This document shows positions 42,113 to 51,617 of a stretch of 64,000 nt of DNA, one piece after another. Numbering within the stretch: position 1 is the stretch's first letter; every line of letters starts with the position of its first letter. Below the pieces are notes generated by a model, which was not told the DNA's origin, did no database searches, and saw nothing but the letters and a program-made list of their open reading frames with translations. A program made the translations under genes and the position numbers. This DNA is from Alistipes excrementigallinarum (GTDB taxonomy: Bacteria > Bacteroidota > Bacteroidia > Bacteroidales > Rikenellaceae). The stretch is from NCBI GenBank assembly GCA_019112825.1, contig DXIP01000018.1:1-64000 (forward strand). The letters run 5' to 3'.

Positions 42113-43684
42113 ATGAAAAGATCAACCCAACTCGAAAAATTATCCGAAAAAGGAAAAATCTGGGATATGGTCGTAGTGGGCGGTGGTGCCACGGGCCTGG
42201 GCGTCGCAGTGGACGCCGCATCGCGCGGTTTCAGCGTTGCCCTGCTCGAGAAGACCGACTTTGCAAAGTGCACCTCCAGCCGGAGCACCAAGCTCGTCCA
42301 TGGTGGCGTCCGCTACCTGCAGCACGGCGACGTCATGCTCGTGCTCGAGGCGCTGCGCGAGCGCGGCCGCATGAAGGCCAACGCACCCCATCTGGTCAAG
42401 GACCAGGCGTTCGTCATCTCGAACTACAGCTATTGGGACAACTTCCTCTACTTCTGCGGTCTGACCTTCTACGACATGCTCTCGTTCGGCTTCGGATACG
42501 GACGGTCGAAGTTCATTTCGGCCAAGAAGGTGATGAAGTACCTCCCCACCTCGGTCGAGAAGGGTCTCAAGGGAGGCGTCGTCTATCACGACGGTCAGTT
42601 CGACGACTCGCGCATGGCGGTCAACCTGGCCGAAACCTGCATCGAGCAGGGCGGCGTGGTGGTCAACCAGGCAACCGTGACGGGCATCCTGCACAACGCC
42701 GAGGGGCGCGTCAGCGGAGTGACCTTCACCGACAACCTCACGGGAGAGAGCTATCAGCTCAATACCCGCAGCGTGGTCAATGCCGCCGGCTGCTTCGTCG
42801 ACGACATCATGCACATGGACAGCCCCGAGCACCGCAAGATGGTGACCCCGAGCCAGGGCGTGCACCTGGTGCTCGACATGAAGTTCCTCAAGAGCGACTA
42901 CGCCATCATGGTCCCCAAGACCTCGGACGGCCGCGTGCTCTTCGCCGTGCCCTGGCACGACAAGGTGGTCGTGGGTACGACCGACATCGTGCGCCCGAAA
43001 GCCGAGGAGGAGCCCCGTCCGCTCAAGGAGGAGATTGACTTCATCCTGGGAACGGCTGGCCTCTACATGAACCCCGCACCGACCTACAAGGACATCCTCT
43101 CGGTATTTGCCGGACAGCGCCCGCTGGCCGCACCCAAGAAGGAGGGCAAGAGCACAAAGGAGATTTCGCGCAGCCACAAGATTATCGTCTCGGACAACGG
43201 TCTGGTGACCATCACCGGCGGCAAGTGGACCTCCTACCGCCTCATGGCCGAGGATACGGTCGACCGCGCCATCGAGGTAGCGGGACTTCCCGCCCGCAAG
43301 TGCGTCACCAAGAAGCTCCACATCCACGGCTACCGTCCGAAACCCAACCTCAAGGACCACATGTATGTCTACGGAAGCGACGAGCCGAAGATTCTCGAGC
43401 TGATTCGTCAGAATCCCGAGCTCGGCGAGAAGCTCTCGCCCAAGTTCGACTACACGATGGCCGAGGTCGTATGGGCCGTACGCGAGGAGATGGCCATGAC
43501 GCTCGAGGATGTGCTGGCACGCCGCGTGCGCATGCTCTTCGTCGACGCCCGCGAGGCGATGGCCGCCGCTCCGAAGGTTGCCGCCGTCGTAGCCCGCGAG
43601 CTGGGTCGCGACAAGGCCTGGGAAGAAGAGCAGGTGAAAAAGTTTACGGAATTGGCAAAAGGTTATATCTTTGAGCAGAAATAA
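42113..43684 (+). CDS. glpD: FAD-dependent glycerol-3-phosphate dehydrogenase
   Basis: The 523-residue protein has the FAD motif VVVGGGATGLGVAVDAASRG near residue 20, then TSSRSTKLVHGGVRYLQ, and the substrate region VFAGQRPL with TGGKWTSYR. It also has the C-terminal helical domain of GlpD/GlpA proteins. It oxidises glycerol 3-phosphate to dihydroxyacetone phosphate at the membrane and passes electrons to quinone. glpT follows 90 bp downstream behind a hairpin. The ATG used here leaves a leader of about 20 nt. Confidence 0.94.
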   Translation: MKRSTQLEKLSEKGKIWDMVVVGGGATGLGVAVDAASRGFSVALLEKTDFAKCTSSRSTKLVHGGVRYLQHGDVMLVLEALRERGRMKANAPHLVKDQAFVISNYSYWDNFLYFCGLTFYDMLSFGFGYGRSKFISAKKVMKYLPTSVEKGLKGGVVYHDGQFDDSRMAVNLAETCIEQGGVVVNQATVTGILHNAEGRVSGVTFTDNLTGESYQLNTRSVVNAAGCFVDDIMHMDSPEHRKMVTPSQGVHLVLDMKFLKSDYAIMVPKTSDGRVLFAVPWHDKVVVGTTDIVRPKAEEEPRPLKEEIDFILGTAGLYMNPAPTYKDILSVFAGQRPLAAPKKEGKSTKEISRSHKIIVSDNGLVTITGGKWTSYRLMAEDTVDRAIEVAGLPARKCVTKKLHIHGYRPKPNLKDHMYVYGSDEPKILELIRQNPELGEKLSPKFDYTMAEVVWAVREEMAMTLEDVLARRVRMLFVDAREAMAAAPKVAAVVARELGRDKAWEEEQVKKFTELAKGYIFEQK

Positions 43685-43723
43685 CCGACCTTTCCGTACC
43701 TCTACAATTAACGATTAACCGAT

Positions 43724-43755
43724 ACGGGTCCGCCGGATTGTTCCGCCGGACCCGT
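43724..43755 (+). promoter_or_regulatory. Hairpin between glpD and glpT
   Basis: CGGGTCCG (43725-43732) pairs with CGGACCCG (43747-43754), and CGG with CCG inside across one mismatch. No T-run follows; it may tune glpT relative to glpD. Confidence 0.5.
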
Positions 43756-43774
43756 TCGAACGAAAACCCGACTC

Positions 43775-45205
43775 ATGTTCAGCTTTTTCAATCCACCGGC
43801 CGCCAAACCTCTTCTTCCGGCCGACAAAATCGACAAGCGCTACCGCCAGATGCGTCTGCGCGTCTTTCTGGGCGCCTTCATCGGCTACGCAGCCTACTAC
43901 CTGGTCCGCAAGAACCTCTCGCTGGCTGCACCCGGCATGATTGAGGCGGGGCTGCTCGACAAGGCAAGCGTCGGCATCGCCGGCTCGGCCATCTCGATTG
44001 CCTACGCCTTCAGCAAGTTCATCATGGGAAGCCTCTCGGACCGCTCCGACGCCCGCAAGTTCCTGGTCGTCGGACTGATTCTCTCCTCGCTGCTGATGAT
44101 TGGCACGGGACTCTTCCCCTACAGCCACACCAATCCGGGGCTCAACGTCACGGTGGTCTTCATCCTGATGCTGGCCGTCGGCTGGCTCTCGGGCATGGGA
44201 TGGCCTCCCTGCGGCCGCATCATGGCACACTGGTTCTCGCAAAACGAGCGAAGTTTCAAGATGTCGGTCTGGAACACCTCGCACACGATTGGCAGCGGGT
44301 CGCTCGGCCTGCTCGTCACGCTGGGTGTGGGGCTCTTCGTGGCGCTGGGCTGGGGTGACACCTGGCGCGCCGCTTTCATCTTCCCGAGCTGCATCGCCCT
44401 GCTGCTGGCGCTCTTCTGCTGGTGGGCGCTGCGCGACACGCCGCAGTCGTGTGGTCTGCCGTCCATCGACGAGTACCGCAACGACTACTCGCCCGTCAAG
44501 GCAGCCAAGGGTGAGGAGGAGAAGATTCCCTTCCGCCGCCTCTTCGTCGACTACATCTTCAAGAACAAGATTCTCTGGCTCATCGCGCTGGCCAACGCCT
44601 TCGTCTATCTGGTACGCTACGGCATCAGCGACTGGGCTCCGGTCTACCTGCAGGAGATGAACATCATGGACGCCTCGCAGAGCAACCTCGCCTTCTCGCT
44701 CCACAACTATGCCGGTGTGCCGGGCACGCTCATCTGCGGCTGGATTTCGGCCCGCTTCTTCAAGGGGCGCTGCGCTCCGGCCAACGTGCTCTACATGGTG
44801 CTGGTGCTGCTCGGAATCCTCCTCTACTGGAAGGCTGCCGCCGTGGCCCAGCTGCTCGCCGGCGGCTTCGGAGGCGACCCGACGGCCATCTGCCGCACGA
44901 TTGTTTACGTGGCGCTCTGCGTCATCGGCTTCTGCATCTACGGCCCCGTGGCGCTGGTGAGCATCCAGGCGCTGAACCTCGTACCGAAGAATGCCGCCGG
45001 TACGGCTGCCGGCTTCGTCGGACTCTTCGGCTATCTGTTCGGAGATGCACTGCTGGCCAAAATCGTCATCGGCTCGGTGGCCGAAAGCAGCGCGGGAGGC
45101 TGGAACGCCACCTTCTGGATTTTCGTCATCGGCTCGCTGCTCGCCACGCTCTTCTGCGCAACGACCTGGCGCCGCGAAAAGATGTCGGTAGATTCGACCC
45201 GATAA
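43775..45205 (+). CDS. glpT: Glycerol-3-phosphate transporter, MFS family
   Basis: The 476-residue protein has 12 predicted helices and organophosphate-antiporter motifs. These include YLVRKNLSLAAPGMIEAG after helix 1, FIMGSLSDRSDARKF between helices 2 and 3, and GWPPCGRIMAHWFS. It is closest in pattern to GlpT/UhpT antiporters that exchange a sugar or glycerol phosphate for inorganic phosphate. Position after glpD favours glycerol 3-phosphate. Its terminator overlaps the end of the convergent YgjP-like gene. Confidence 0.93.
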   Translation: MFSFFNPPAAKPLLPADKIDKRYRQMRLRVFLGAFIGYAAYYLVRKNLSLAAPGMIEAGLLDKASVGIAGSAISIAYAFSKFIMGSLSDRSDARKFLVVGLILSSLLMIGTGLFPYSHTNPGLNVTVVFILMLAVGWLSGMGWPPCGRIMAHWFSQNERSFKMSVWNTSHTIGSGSLGLLVTLGVGLFVALGWGDTWRAAFIFPSCIALLLALFCWWALRDTPQSCGLPSIDEYRNDYSPVKAAKGEEEKIPFRRLFVDYIFKNKILWLIALANAFVYLVRYGISDWAPVYLQEMNIMDASQSNLAFSLHNYAGVPGTLICGWISARFFKGRCAPANVLYMVLVLLGILLYWKAAAVAQLLAGGFGGDPTAICRTIVYVALCVIGFCIYGPVALVSIQALNLVPKNAAGTAAGFVGLFGYLFGDALLAKIVIGSVAESSAGGWNATFWIFVIGSLLATLFCATTWRREKMSVDSTR

Positions 45206-45213
45206 CAGACAAT

Positions 45214-45240
45214 CCGCCTGCCGGTCGGCCCGGCAGGCGG
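45214..45240 (+). terminator. First hairpin after glpT
   Basis: CCGCCTGCCG pairs with CGGCAGGCGG (10 bp, 7-nt loop). No T-run follows; the T-tailed terminator lies just downstream. Confidence 0.55.
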
Positions 45241-45261
45241 AGGGAGACCGGCCGGCTCGGT

Positions 45262-45846
45262 TCAACGACCGGTCGTATAGGCCCTCAACTCACGGTTGAG
45301 GGCCTTTTCGTGTCCGCCGACCAGACGGTCGAGCAGCGCATGAAAGCGGGGCGAATGGTTGTGGTGAAGCGTATGGCAAAGTTCGTGGAGGATGACGAAA
45401 TCGCGCAGATGTTCCGGAAGGATCATCAGAAAGAGGCTCAGCGAGATGTGGTTCTGCCCCGTGCAACTCCCCCACTTCGAGCGCGAGGCGCGGATGGTAA
45501 GTTTCGTATAACGGAGGCCCGTGAGCTGCGACCAGCGCTCGATGCGCGGCGGCAGGTCCTCGCGGGCGGCGCGGCGCAGCTCCTCGATGCGCGCCGTACG
45601 TTCCTCGTCCGACAGTTCGGGCGACAGGGCCGGCTGCCGGCGGGCCATCCGCTCGCGCGCCGCCTCGACCCACGCAACCTTCGACTCGAGGAACTCAAGC
45701 GCCCGGGCCTGGGCGAAACGCCACGGATAGGAGAGCCGCACGGCCCCCGACGGCCGCACCGAGAGCGTGACGCGCCGCGCACGGGAGGTGCGGGCGAGGG
45801 TCACCTCGCCCAGACGGGGATGGATGATGGTGCACTGCTCGGTCAT
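45262..45846 (-). CDS. YgjP-like zinc metallopeptidase (DUF45/M48-related)
   Basis: The 194-residue protein has the YgjP pattern: basic N-terminal strands (RARRVTLSVRPSGAVRLSYP), SKWGSCTGQNHISLSLFLM, and the zinc motif HELCH followed by HHNHSPRFHALL. It should be a cytoplasmic gluzincin-type hydrolase; the physiological substrate of the family is unknown. It begins 23 bp after the DUF4153 gene's stop, at the end of a probable four-gene operon. Its last dozen codons overlap a terminator used by glpT. Confidence 0.88.
   Translation of the reverse strand: MTEQCTIIHPRLGEVTLARTSRARRVTLSVRPSGAVRLSYPWRFAQARALEFLESKVAWVEAARERMARRQPALSPELSDEERTARIEELRRAAREDLPPRIERWSQLTGLRYTKLTIRASRSKWGSCTGQNHISLSLFLMILPEHLRDFVILHELCHTLHHNHSPRFHALLDRLVGGHEKALNRELRAYTTGR
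45280..45308 (+). terminator. glpT terminator nested in the 3' coding end of the YgjP-like gene
   Basis: GGCCCTCAAC pairs perfectly with GTTGAGGGCC (10 bp, TCACG loop) and is followed by TTTT. All of it lies inside the convergent coding sequence. Confidence 0.75.
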
Positions 45847-45869
45847 CGGACGGTCTGGTTGTCGGAGGG

Positions 45870-47585
45870 TTATCGGGTCATGGCGCAGTCGACCGCAACA
45901 TGGTCGAGCCTCCAGACCGAATCGCGGCGGAAGCAGGCACTCGAGAAGAGAATCAGAATGTCGTCATCCTCGTAGAAGAGCATGCGGTCCTTCTCACGCT
46001 CGAAGTCCTCCTCCGTAGCACTTGCCGCATCGAGGTGCACCCGCAGGAGCATCTGCTCCATCAACGCGCCGCCCGTAATCCGGAAATCGGGACGGTCATC
46101 GCCGAAGGCGAGGCGCAGCGTATCCTGGACAAAGAAGCCTCCGGAGCTGCCGTTCGCATAGTCGAAATCGGCATAGAAGGTTCTGAAACGGTCAATTCCC
46201 TCAATCCGACGGCTCGACGACGGCGTCACCCAGCACTCCTCCTCTCCGGCTCCGGCCTCCGTCACGTACTCCTCCTCAAGGGCAAAGGGAACCGCATGGC
46301 GGAACTCGTCGGGGGTGACCCCGAAGCGGCCCATGGCGAGCGTATCGCGGTATTCGAGGTAATCGAGCGCCTCGTAAAGGTCGCGGCACGTGCGGCGCTG
46401 CGTCGTGTCGGCCTCAAACCGGGCCAGGTCGATGCGTCCCCCGGCGGTGAGGATGCCCAGCCGCCCGGCGGCACGCTCGGCGCGCTGCGTCTGGGAACGG
46501 GCGGCAAGGCGTGCAGGTTCGAGGGGCGGGATGTAGAGCAGCACGGCCGCCGTGACCATGGCCGCCAGCACAACCCACAGGTAGCGTCCCGCCCGGCGCG
46601 AGAGGAAGAGCAGCACGCAGAACGACATCACCGCGCCGCTTGCCAGCAGCCAGACGCGCATCTCGGTCAGTCCGTATTCACCCACACGCCGTGCGACGCC
46701 GACCCAGAACAAGGCGACAAAGGGCAGCGACAGATAGCTGAAGCGGTCGTAGAACCAATCGAGCGTCCGCCGCGCAAGCAGTTCGCGCAGCGCCTTGACC
46801 AGCAGCGCCGCAATGGTGAAGCCGAAGACCAGATAGGCCACACCGCCGTCGGGCAGCCGCCACGTGAAGAGAATCTTGAGCAGGTAGAGGTAAAGAATGG
46901 CCGCATAGGCGACCACGGCCGGCGTGAAGATGTAGTTGAGCATCACCTCAAGGATGCGCCCCCCGGAGACGCCGCGATGGAGCCAGCGGTCGAGCATCAT
47001 CATAAAGAGCACCGGCACCACGAAGAACTGGTTCAGTATCTCGAGCCACAAGGAGAGGCGGGCGACCCATGCGTCCGAATCGGACGAGAAGCCGAAGATG
47101 ACGACCGTCGACCAGAGAATCGCCTCGAAGAGTCCGTATGCAACATACGCGAGAAGCATCGCCAGAACCGCCGAGCGCAGGTAGACCGCCACGTCGGAGA
47201 CAAACTGCCGGTTCTCCCGCGCACGGCGGCAGGCGAGCAGCGCCAGCGGCGTGAGCACCAGCAGCGTGACGAGTCCCCGCGGCGTGGTCAGCCACTCGGG
47301 GAGCCCCGGCCAGAGCGCCAGCGGCACGAACGGCAGCCAGACGACCCAGTAGATGCGGCGCCAGGGGCCCTGCCCGACCAACAGGTTGACAATGAGCTGC
47401 ACGAGCGCGCTCCACCCCAGAAGGGTCACCCACGAGGCGGGCGTATCTTCCCGCTCGAGATAGACAAGCATCGTAACGGTGAGTGCCAGCAAGAGCACCA
47501 GCTCCACCGGATGGCGGCGAACGACGGAGACAGCCCCTTCGCGGAGCGCCTTCAGCCCGTTTCGGAATTTCTGCTTCAGCTCCAT
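45870..47585 (-). CDS. DUF4153 family multi-pass membrane protein
   Basis: The 571-residue protein has about 10-12 hydrophobic helices up to residue 365 and then a soluble C-terminal domain of about 200 residues. DUF4153-type marks include RRHPVELVLLLALT near the start and LNYIFTPAVVAYAAILYLYLLKIL in the middle. The function of the family is unknown. A GTG six bases upstream is also in frame; I chose the ATG. It is downstream of rlmB with a 171-bp gap that holds nothing I recognise. Confidence 0.78.
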   Translation of the reverse strand: MELKQKFRNGLKALREGAVSVVRRHPVELVLLLALTVTMLVYLEREDTPASWVTLLGWSALVQLIVNLLVGQGPWRRIYWVVWLPFVPLALWPGLPEWLTTPRGLVTLLVLTPLALLACRRARENRQFVSDVAVYLRSAVLAMLLAYVAYGLFEAILWSTVVIFGFSSDSDAWVARLSLWLEILNQFFVVPVLFMMMLDRWLHRGVSGGRILEVMLNYIFTPAVVAYAAILYLYLLKILFTWRLPDGGVAYLVFGFTIAALLVKALRELLARRTLDWFYDRFSYLSLPFVALFWVGVARRVGEYGLTEMRVWLLASGAVMSFCVLLFLSRRAGRYLWVVLAAMVTAAVLLYIPPLEPARLAARSQTQRAERAAGRLGILTAGGRIDLARFEADTTQRRTCRDLYEALDYLEYRDTLAMGRFGVTPDEFRHAVPFALEEEYVTEAGAGEEECWVTPSSSRRIEGIDRFRTFYADFDYANGSSGGFFVQDTLRLAFGDDRPDFRITGGALMEQMLLRVHLDAASATEEDFEREKDRMLFYEDDDILILFSSACFRRDSVWRLDHVAVDCAMTR

Positions 47586-47756
47586 ATTCACTTGGGTTAT
47601 GGGTTATCGGATGTTCTGTTCGTGTGCGGGATACACAGCCCTCGCCCACATGGGTGTGCTACCCTGCTACCCGTAACAGCTCCGCAGCGGCAGGATACAC
47701 CCGGAAGGGCCTCACCCGAAAGCGTGCGCACGCGAACTGTCCGCACGCGGAAACGG

Positions 47757-48488
47757 CTACTGGCCGATGCGCTGGCGGACCACCTCGAAGAGCATCACGG
47801 CAGCCGCGGCCGAGACGTTGAGCGACTCGATGTGGCCGATGAGAGGGATGGCCAGCTGCTCGTCGCAGAGCTTGAGCACCTCCTTCGAGATGCCCGTATC
47901 CTCGGCCCCCATGACGATGACCGTCGGACGGCGGAAGTCGGCGTCGTAGAGCAGCTTGCGGCTCTTCTCGGTGGCGGCGACCACCTGGAAGCCCTCCGTC
48001 TGGAGCAACTTGAGCGTATTGCGTATTGAGCCTACGCGGCAGACCGGGATGGTCGTCAGCGCCCCGGCCGACGAGCGAATCGCCTCGGCATTGACCGGCG
48101 CCGCATTCTTGAGCGGCACGATGAGGCCGTGGGCTCCGGCGCACTCGGCCGAGCGGGCAATGGCGCCGAAGTTGCGCACGTCGGTCACCCCGTCGAAGAG
48201 GACCACCAGCGGCGTCTCGTCGTCGGGCACCCGCTCCAGAATGTCGTTGAGCTCGACATACTCGATGGCGGCAATCTGCGCCACGACCCCCTGATGGTTG
48301 CCCCGCACCAGCCGGTTGAGCTTCTCGACGGGCACCTCCTGCACCCGAATCCGGTGGCGGAAGCAGAGGTCGCGCAGTTCGGTCATCAGCGCCCCCTCGG
48401 CACCCTTGCGGATGTAGAGCTTCTCTATCTGCTTGCCCGCCTCGATGGCCTCGGCCACGGGGCGTATTCCGAAAATGATATTTTCCAT
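47757..48488 (-). CDS. rlmB: 23S rRNA (guanosine-2'-O-)-methyltransferase RlmB (TrmH family)
   Basis: The 243-residue protein has an N-terminal SpoU substrate-binding domain (FGIRPVAEAIEAG) and the three SPOUT motifs: VRNFGAIARSAE, VIVMGAEDTGIS and IPLIGHIESLNVSAAAAVML. It methylates the 2'-oxygen of G2251 in 23S rRNA. It follows the ABC-F gene by 103 bp with no own promoter box, so an operon of translation-related genes is likely. Confidence 0.93.
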   Translation of the reverse strand: MENIIFGIRPVAEAIEAGKQIEKLYIRKGAEGALMTELRDLCFRHRIRVQEVPVEKLNRLVRGNHQGVVAQIAAIEYVELNDILERVPDDETPLVVLFDGVTDVRNFGAIARSAECAGAHGLIVPLKNAAPVNAEAIRSSAGALTTIPVCRVGSIRNTLKLLQTEGFQVVAATEKSRKLLYDADFRRPTVIVMGAEDTGISKEVLKLCDEQLAIPLIGHIESLNVSAAAAVMLFEVVRQRIGQ

Positions 48489-48591
48489 CGTCGTTTGGTG
48501 TTTTTCGCGGTTTCGGGATATGGAGTTTCCGGGGCGGCCCGCTCCGATGCCTGCAGCATGCGGCGGTGCGGGATGAGCGCCCCCGGCGGAG

Positions 48592-50559
48592 CTACTCGCC
48601 TTCGGTAATTTCCAGCTCGTAGGAGGCCTTCTCCCACTCGTGCATCTGGTGGTCGTAGCGCGCCTTCAGGTCGTTGTAGGCCTTGAAGTCGGCCTCGTTG
48701 TACGCGCCGCCGGCTGCAAAGCGGGCGTCGTATTCGGCAATCTGCCGCTCGATGTCGGCCAACTCCGCCTCGATGCCCTCCACCTGCTTGCGCAGCTTGC
48801 GCAGCAGCTTCTCCTGCTCCTTGCGCTGCTCGTAGGAGGCCTTGCCCGAGAGCGGCGCCGCGGCAGGCTCCGTTCCTCCCTTCGCGGTTTTGGGTGCTGC
48901 CACCGTCTTCGCCACCGGCGCGTCGCGCCGCTCAATCTCCTGCAGCGACTCGAGCTTGCGCTTCTCGAGGAAGTAGTAGATGCCGCCCAGATACTCCTTC
49001 ACGCCGCCGTCGCGGAACTCGTAGACCTTCTGAACCATGCCGTCGAGGAATTCACGGTCGTGCGAAACAACCACCACCGTGCCGTCGTACTTCATCAGCG
49101 CACTCTTCAGGATATCCTTCGAGCGCATGTCCATGTGGTTCGTCGGCTCGTCGAGCACCAGCAGGTTGCGCGGTTCGAGCATCATGCGGGCCATGGCCAG
49201 ACGCGCCCGCTCGCCGCCCGAGAGGACCTTGACCTTCTTGTCGATATCCTCGCCGCGGAAGAGGAAGGCGCCCAGGATGTCGCGCAGGCGGGTGCGGATA
49301 TCGCCCACGGCCACGCGGTCGAGCGTATCGTAGACCGTGAAGTCGCCATCCATCAGGTCGTCCTGATTCTGGGCATAGTAGCCGATGTTGACGTTGGCAC
49401 CCAGACGGATGGAGCCTTCAGTGGGCGTGAGCTGACCGATGAGCATGCGCGCCATGGTCGTCTTGCCCTCGCCGTTGCGCCCCACCAGGGCAATCTTGTC
49501 GCCCTTCTCGATGGTGAAGTTGGCGCCGCTGAAGACATGCTTCGAACCGAACGACATGCCGGCGTCGCGGACCTCGGCCACAATCTGCCCCGAGCGGGGG
49601 GCGGGCGGGAACTTGATGTTGAGCGTCGCGAGGTCCTCCTCCTCGATTTCAATCCGCTCCAGACGGTCCAGCTGCTTGATGCGCGACTGCACCTGGTTCG
49701 ACTTGGTGGGCTTGTAGCGGAACTTCTCGATGAACTCCTCGGTCTTCTCAATCATCCGCTGCTGGTTCTCGTAGGCGGCCAGCTGCTGCGCCCGGCGCTC
49801 GGCGCGCAGGACGACGTATTTCGAGTAGGGAACCTTGTAGTCGTAGATTTTGCCCATCGAGAGCTCGACCGTGCGCGTGGTCACGTTGTCCAGAAAGGCG
49901 CGGTCGTGCGAGATGAGCAGCACGGCGCCGTTGTAGTTGCGCAGGTACTCCTCCAGCCACTGAATCGACTCGATGTCGAGGTGGTTCGTCGGCTCGTCGA
50001 GCAGGAATATCGAGGGGCGGCGCAGCAGCAGCTTCGCCAGCTCGATGCGCATGCGCCAGCCACCCGAAAATTCGCTCGTCGCGCGGCCGAAATCCTCGCG
50101 GCGGAAGCCCAGACCGAGCAGCGTCTTCTCGATGTCGGCGTCGCGCGTCTCGCCGCCGAGGATGTGGTAGCGGTCCTGCGCGTCGTTGAGCCGGTGAAGC
50201 AGCTGCTCGTAGGCGGCGCTCTCGTAGTCGGTGCGCTCGGCGATTTCGCGCGTGAGCGAGGCGATTTCGGCCTCGAGGCGCAACACCTCGTCGAAGGCCT
50301 TGGCCGTCTCCTCGACCAGCGTCGTGGTGTCGGCCACGCGCATCGTCTGGGGCAGATAGCCGATAGTGCACTCGCCGTTGATGGTCACGGCACCCGAGGT
50401 GGGCTGCTGCTCGCCGGTGATGATGCGCAGCAGCGTGGTTTTGCCCGCTCCGTTCTTGCCCACAAGACCGATGCGGTCCTTGGGGTTAATCAGGAACGAG
50501 ATATTGTCGAAGAGGGTCCAGCCCCCGTAGCTTACGGTAAGATTGTCCAGCGAAATCAT
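48592..50559 (-). CDS. ABC-F family ATP-binding protein
   Basis: The 655-residue protein has two ABC domains in tandem: Walker A GLVGKNGAGKTT and VALVGRNGEGKTT, signatures FSGGWRMRI and LSGGERARLAM, and Walker B LLDEPTNHLD and LDEPTNHMD. A linker rich in charged residues joins them and a coiled coil ends the protein (about 575-650), as in Uup. There are no membrane helices; ABC-F proteins act on ribosomes. Some confer antibiotic resistance, but the housekeeping-type features here do not indicate that. Confidence 0.94.
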   Translation of the reverse strand: MISLDNLTVSYGGWTLFDNISFLINPKDRIGLVGKNGAGKTTLLRIITGEQQPTSGAVTINGECTIGYLPQTMRVADTTTLVEETAKAFDEVLRLEAEIASLTREIAERTDYESAAYEQLLHRLNDAQDRYHILGGETRDADIEKTLLGLGFRREDFGRATSEFSGGWRMRIELAKLLLRRPSIFLLDEPTNHLDIESIQWLEEYLRNYNGAVLLISHDRAFLDNVTTRTVELSMGKIYDYKVPYSKYVVLRAERRAQQLAAYENQQRMIEKTEEFIEKFRYKPTKSNQVQSRIKQLDRLERIEIEEEDLATLNIKFPPAPRSGQIVAEVRDAGMSFGSKHVFSGANFTIEKGDKIALVGRNGEGKTTMARMLIGQLTPTEGSIRLGANVNIGYYAQNQDDLMDGDFTVYDTLDRVAVGDIRTRLRDILGAFLFRGEDIDKKVKVLSGGERARLAMARMMLEPRNLLVLDEPTNHMDMRSKDILKSALMKYDGTVVVVSHDREFLDGMVQKVYEFRDGGVKEYLGGIYYFLEKRKLESLQEIERRDAPVAKTVAAPKTAKGGTEPAAAPLSGKASYEQRKEQEKLLRKLRKQVEGIEAELADIERQIAEYDARFAAGGAYNEADFKAYNDLKARYDHQMHEWEKASYELEITEGE

Positions 50560-50578
50560 AATCGGAATAAAAACAGCG

Positions 50579-50586
50579 CAAAGGTA
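50579..50586 (-). promoter_or_regulatory. -7 box of the ABC-F gene
   Basis: The minus strand reads TACCTTTG, 20 nt before the start codon. Confidence 0.6.
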
Positions 50587-50685
50587 GCGATTTCTCCCGA
50601 CAATCCGCCCCCGGCGGAGCGGAAATCACCCCGCAAGGCGGCAAAACGAGAGGCGGGGCCGGAGGCCGGCAGGCGGGATGCAGGC

Positions 50686-51336
50686 TCAGACGCAGAGCAT
50701 CCGCTCGATTTCGGCCTCGGGGTCAGCGGCGGCGAAGACGGCGCTGCCGGCCACAAGCACCTCGGCACCGGCATCGAACACCGCACGGGCGTTGCGCGAC
50801 GAGATGCCGCCGTCGACCTCGATAAGCGTCTCGAGCCCCTGCTCCTGCACCAGCGTGCGCAGGCGGGCGATTTTGTCGAGCGATTCGGGGATAAAGGACT
50901 GTCCGCCAAAGCCCGGCTCGACGCTCATCACCAGCACCACGTCGACCAGCGGCAGGAGGTCGCACAACACGTCGACCGAGGTGGCCGGCTTGATGGAGAT
51001 GCCCACCCGAACGCCGCTGCGGCGAATCTGCTCGATGCAGCCGTGCACGTCGCACGTCGCCTCGTAGTGGAAGGTCACCAGGTCGGCCCCTGCCTCGGCG
51101 AAGCGGGCAACGTACTTTTCGGGCTCGACAATCATCAGATGGACGTCGAGGAACTTGCCCGTGGCCTTGCGGATGGCCTTCAGCACGGGAAATCCGAACG
51201 AGATGTTGGGGACGAAGACCCCGTCCATGACGTCGATGTGGACCCACTCGGCGGCGCTGCGGTCTATCATCCGCGTATCGCGGTCCAGATGGCCGAAGTC
51301 GGCCGAGAGCATCGAGGGTGCTATGATTCTTTGCAT
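50686..51336 (-). CDS. rpe: Ribulose-phosphate 3-epimerase
   Basis: The 216-residue TIM-barrel protein has IAPSMLSADFG, VHIDVMDGVFVPNISFG (metal-binding His and Asp), VHLMI, SVEPGFGGQSF and EVDGGI. It interconverts ribulose 5-phosphate and xylulose 5-phosphate in the pentose phosphate pathway. The ATG at 51336 matches the family start; 43 upstream in-frame residues are leader. Confidence 0.97.
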   Translation of the reverse strand: MQRIIAPSMLSADFGHLDRDTRMIDRSAAEWVHIDVMDGVFVPNISFGFPVLKAIRKATGKFLDVHLMIVEPEKYVARFAEAGADLVTFHYEATCDVHGCIEQIRRSGVRVGISIKPATSVDVLCDLLPLVDVVLVMSVEPGFGGQSFIPESLDKIARLRTLVQEQGLETLIEVDGGISSRNARAVFDAGAEVLVAGSAVFAAADPEAEIERMLCV

Positions 51337-51364
51337 GGTTGGTCGTTTTTTAAGGTTGCTGCTA

Positions 51365-51372
51365 CAAAGATA
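51365..51372 (-). promoter_or_regulatory. rpe promoter (-7 box)
   Basis: The minus strand reads TATCTTTG, 29 nt before the start codon. Confidence 0.65.
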
Positions 51373-51604
51373 GCGAACAAATCCGGCTCTGCAAGTGCCG
51401 GCCGCCCGATTCGCCCGGCTTTTCCGCCGCCGGCGGGCGGAAAGGTGCAGCTCGGGCAGCTGCACGACCCGAACCGGTCACCTGCGCCCGACGGCGAAGA
51501 GCATGCGGCAGCTCCGGCGTGCCGTAGAGGCCGAGGCTCGAGACAGGAGCCGAGGCGGCGACAAAAAGGGGCGAAGAGGGGGGTTGCCGAAGCGAAATAT
51601 TCAC

Positions 51605-51612
51605 TACTTTTG
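51605..51612 (+). promoter_or_regulatory. rmuC promoter (-7 box) placed at the start codon
   Basis: TACTTTTG ends exactly 6 nt before the A of the ATG. The predicted transcription start is at or next to the start codon, which implies a leaderless mRNA. Confidence 0.6.
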
Positions 51613-51617
51613 CATGT

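Noticed and set aside
45900..48029. Plus-strand open frame of 709 residues
   Set aside because: Antisense to the DUF4153 and rlmB genes; no recognisable features.
48592..50559. Antibiotic-resistance role for the ABC-F protein
   Set aside because: Domain layout and housekeeping neighbours resemble Uup-type ribosome factors; no resistance-specific linker can be claimed by eye.
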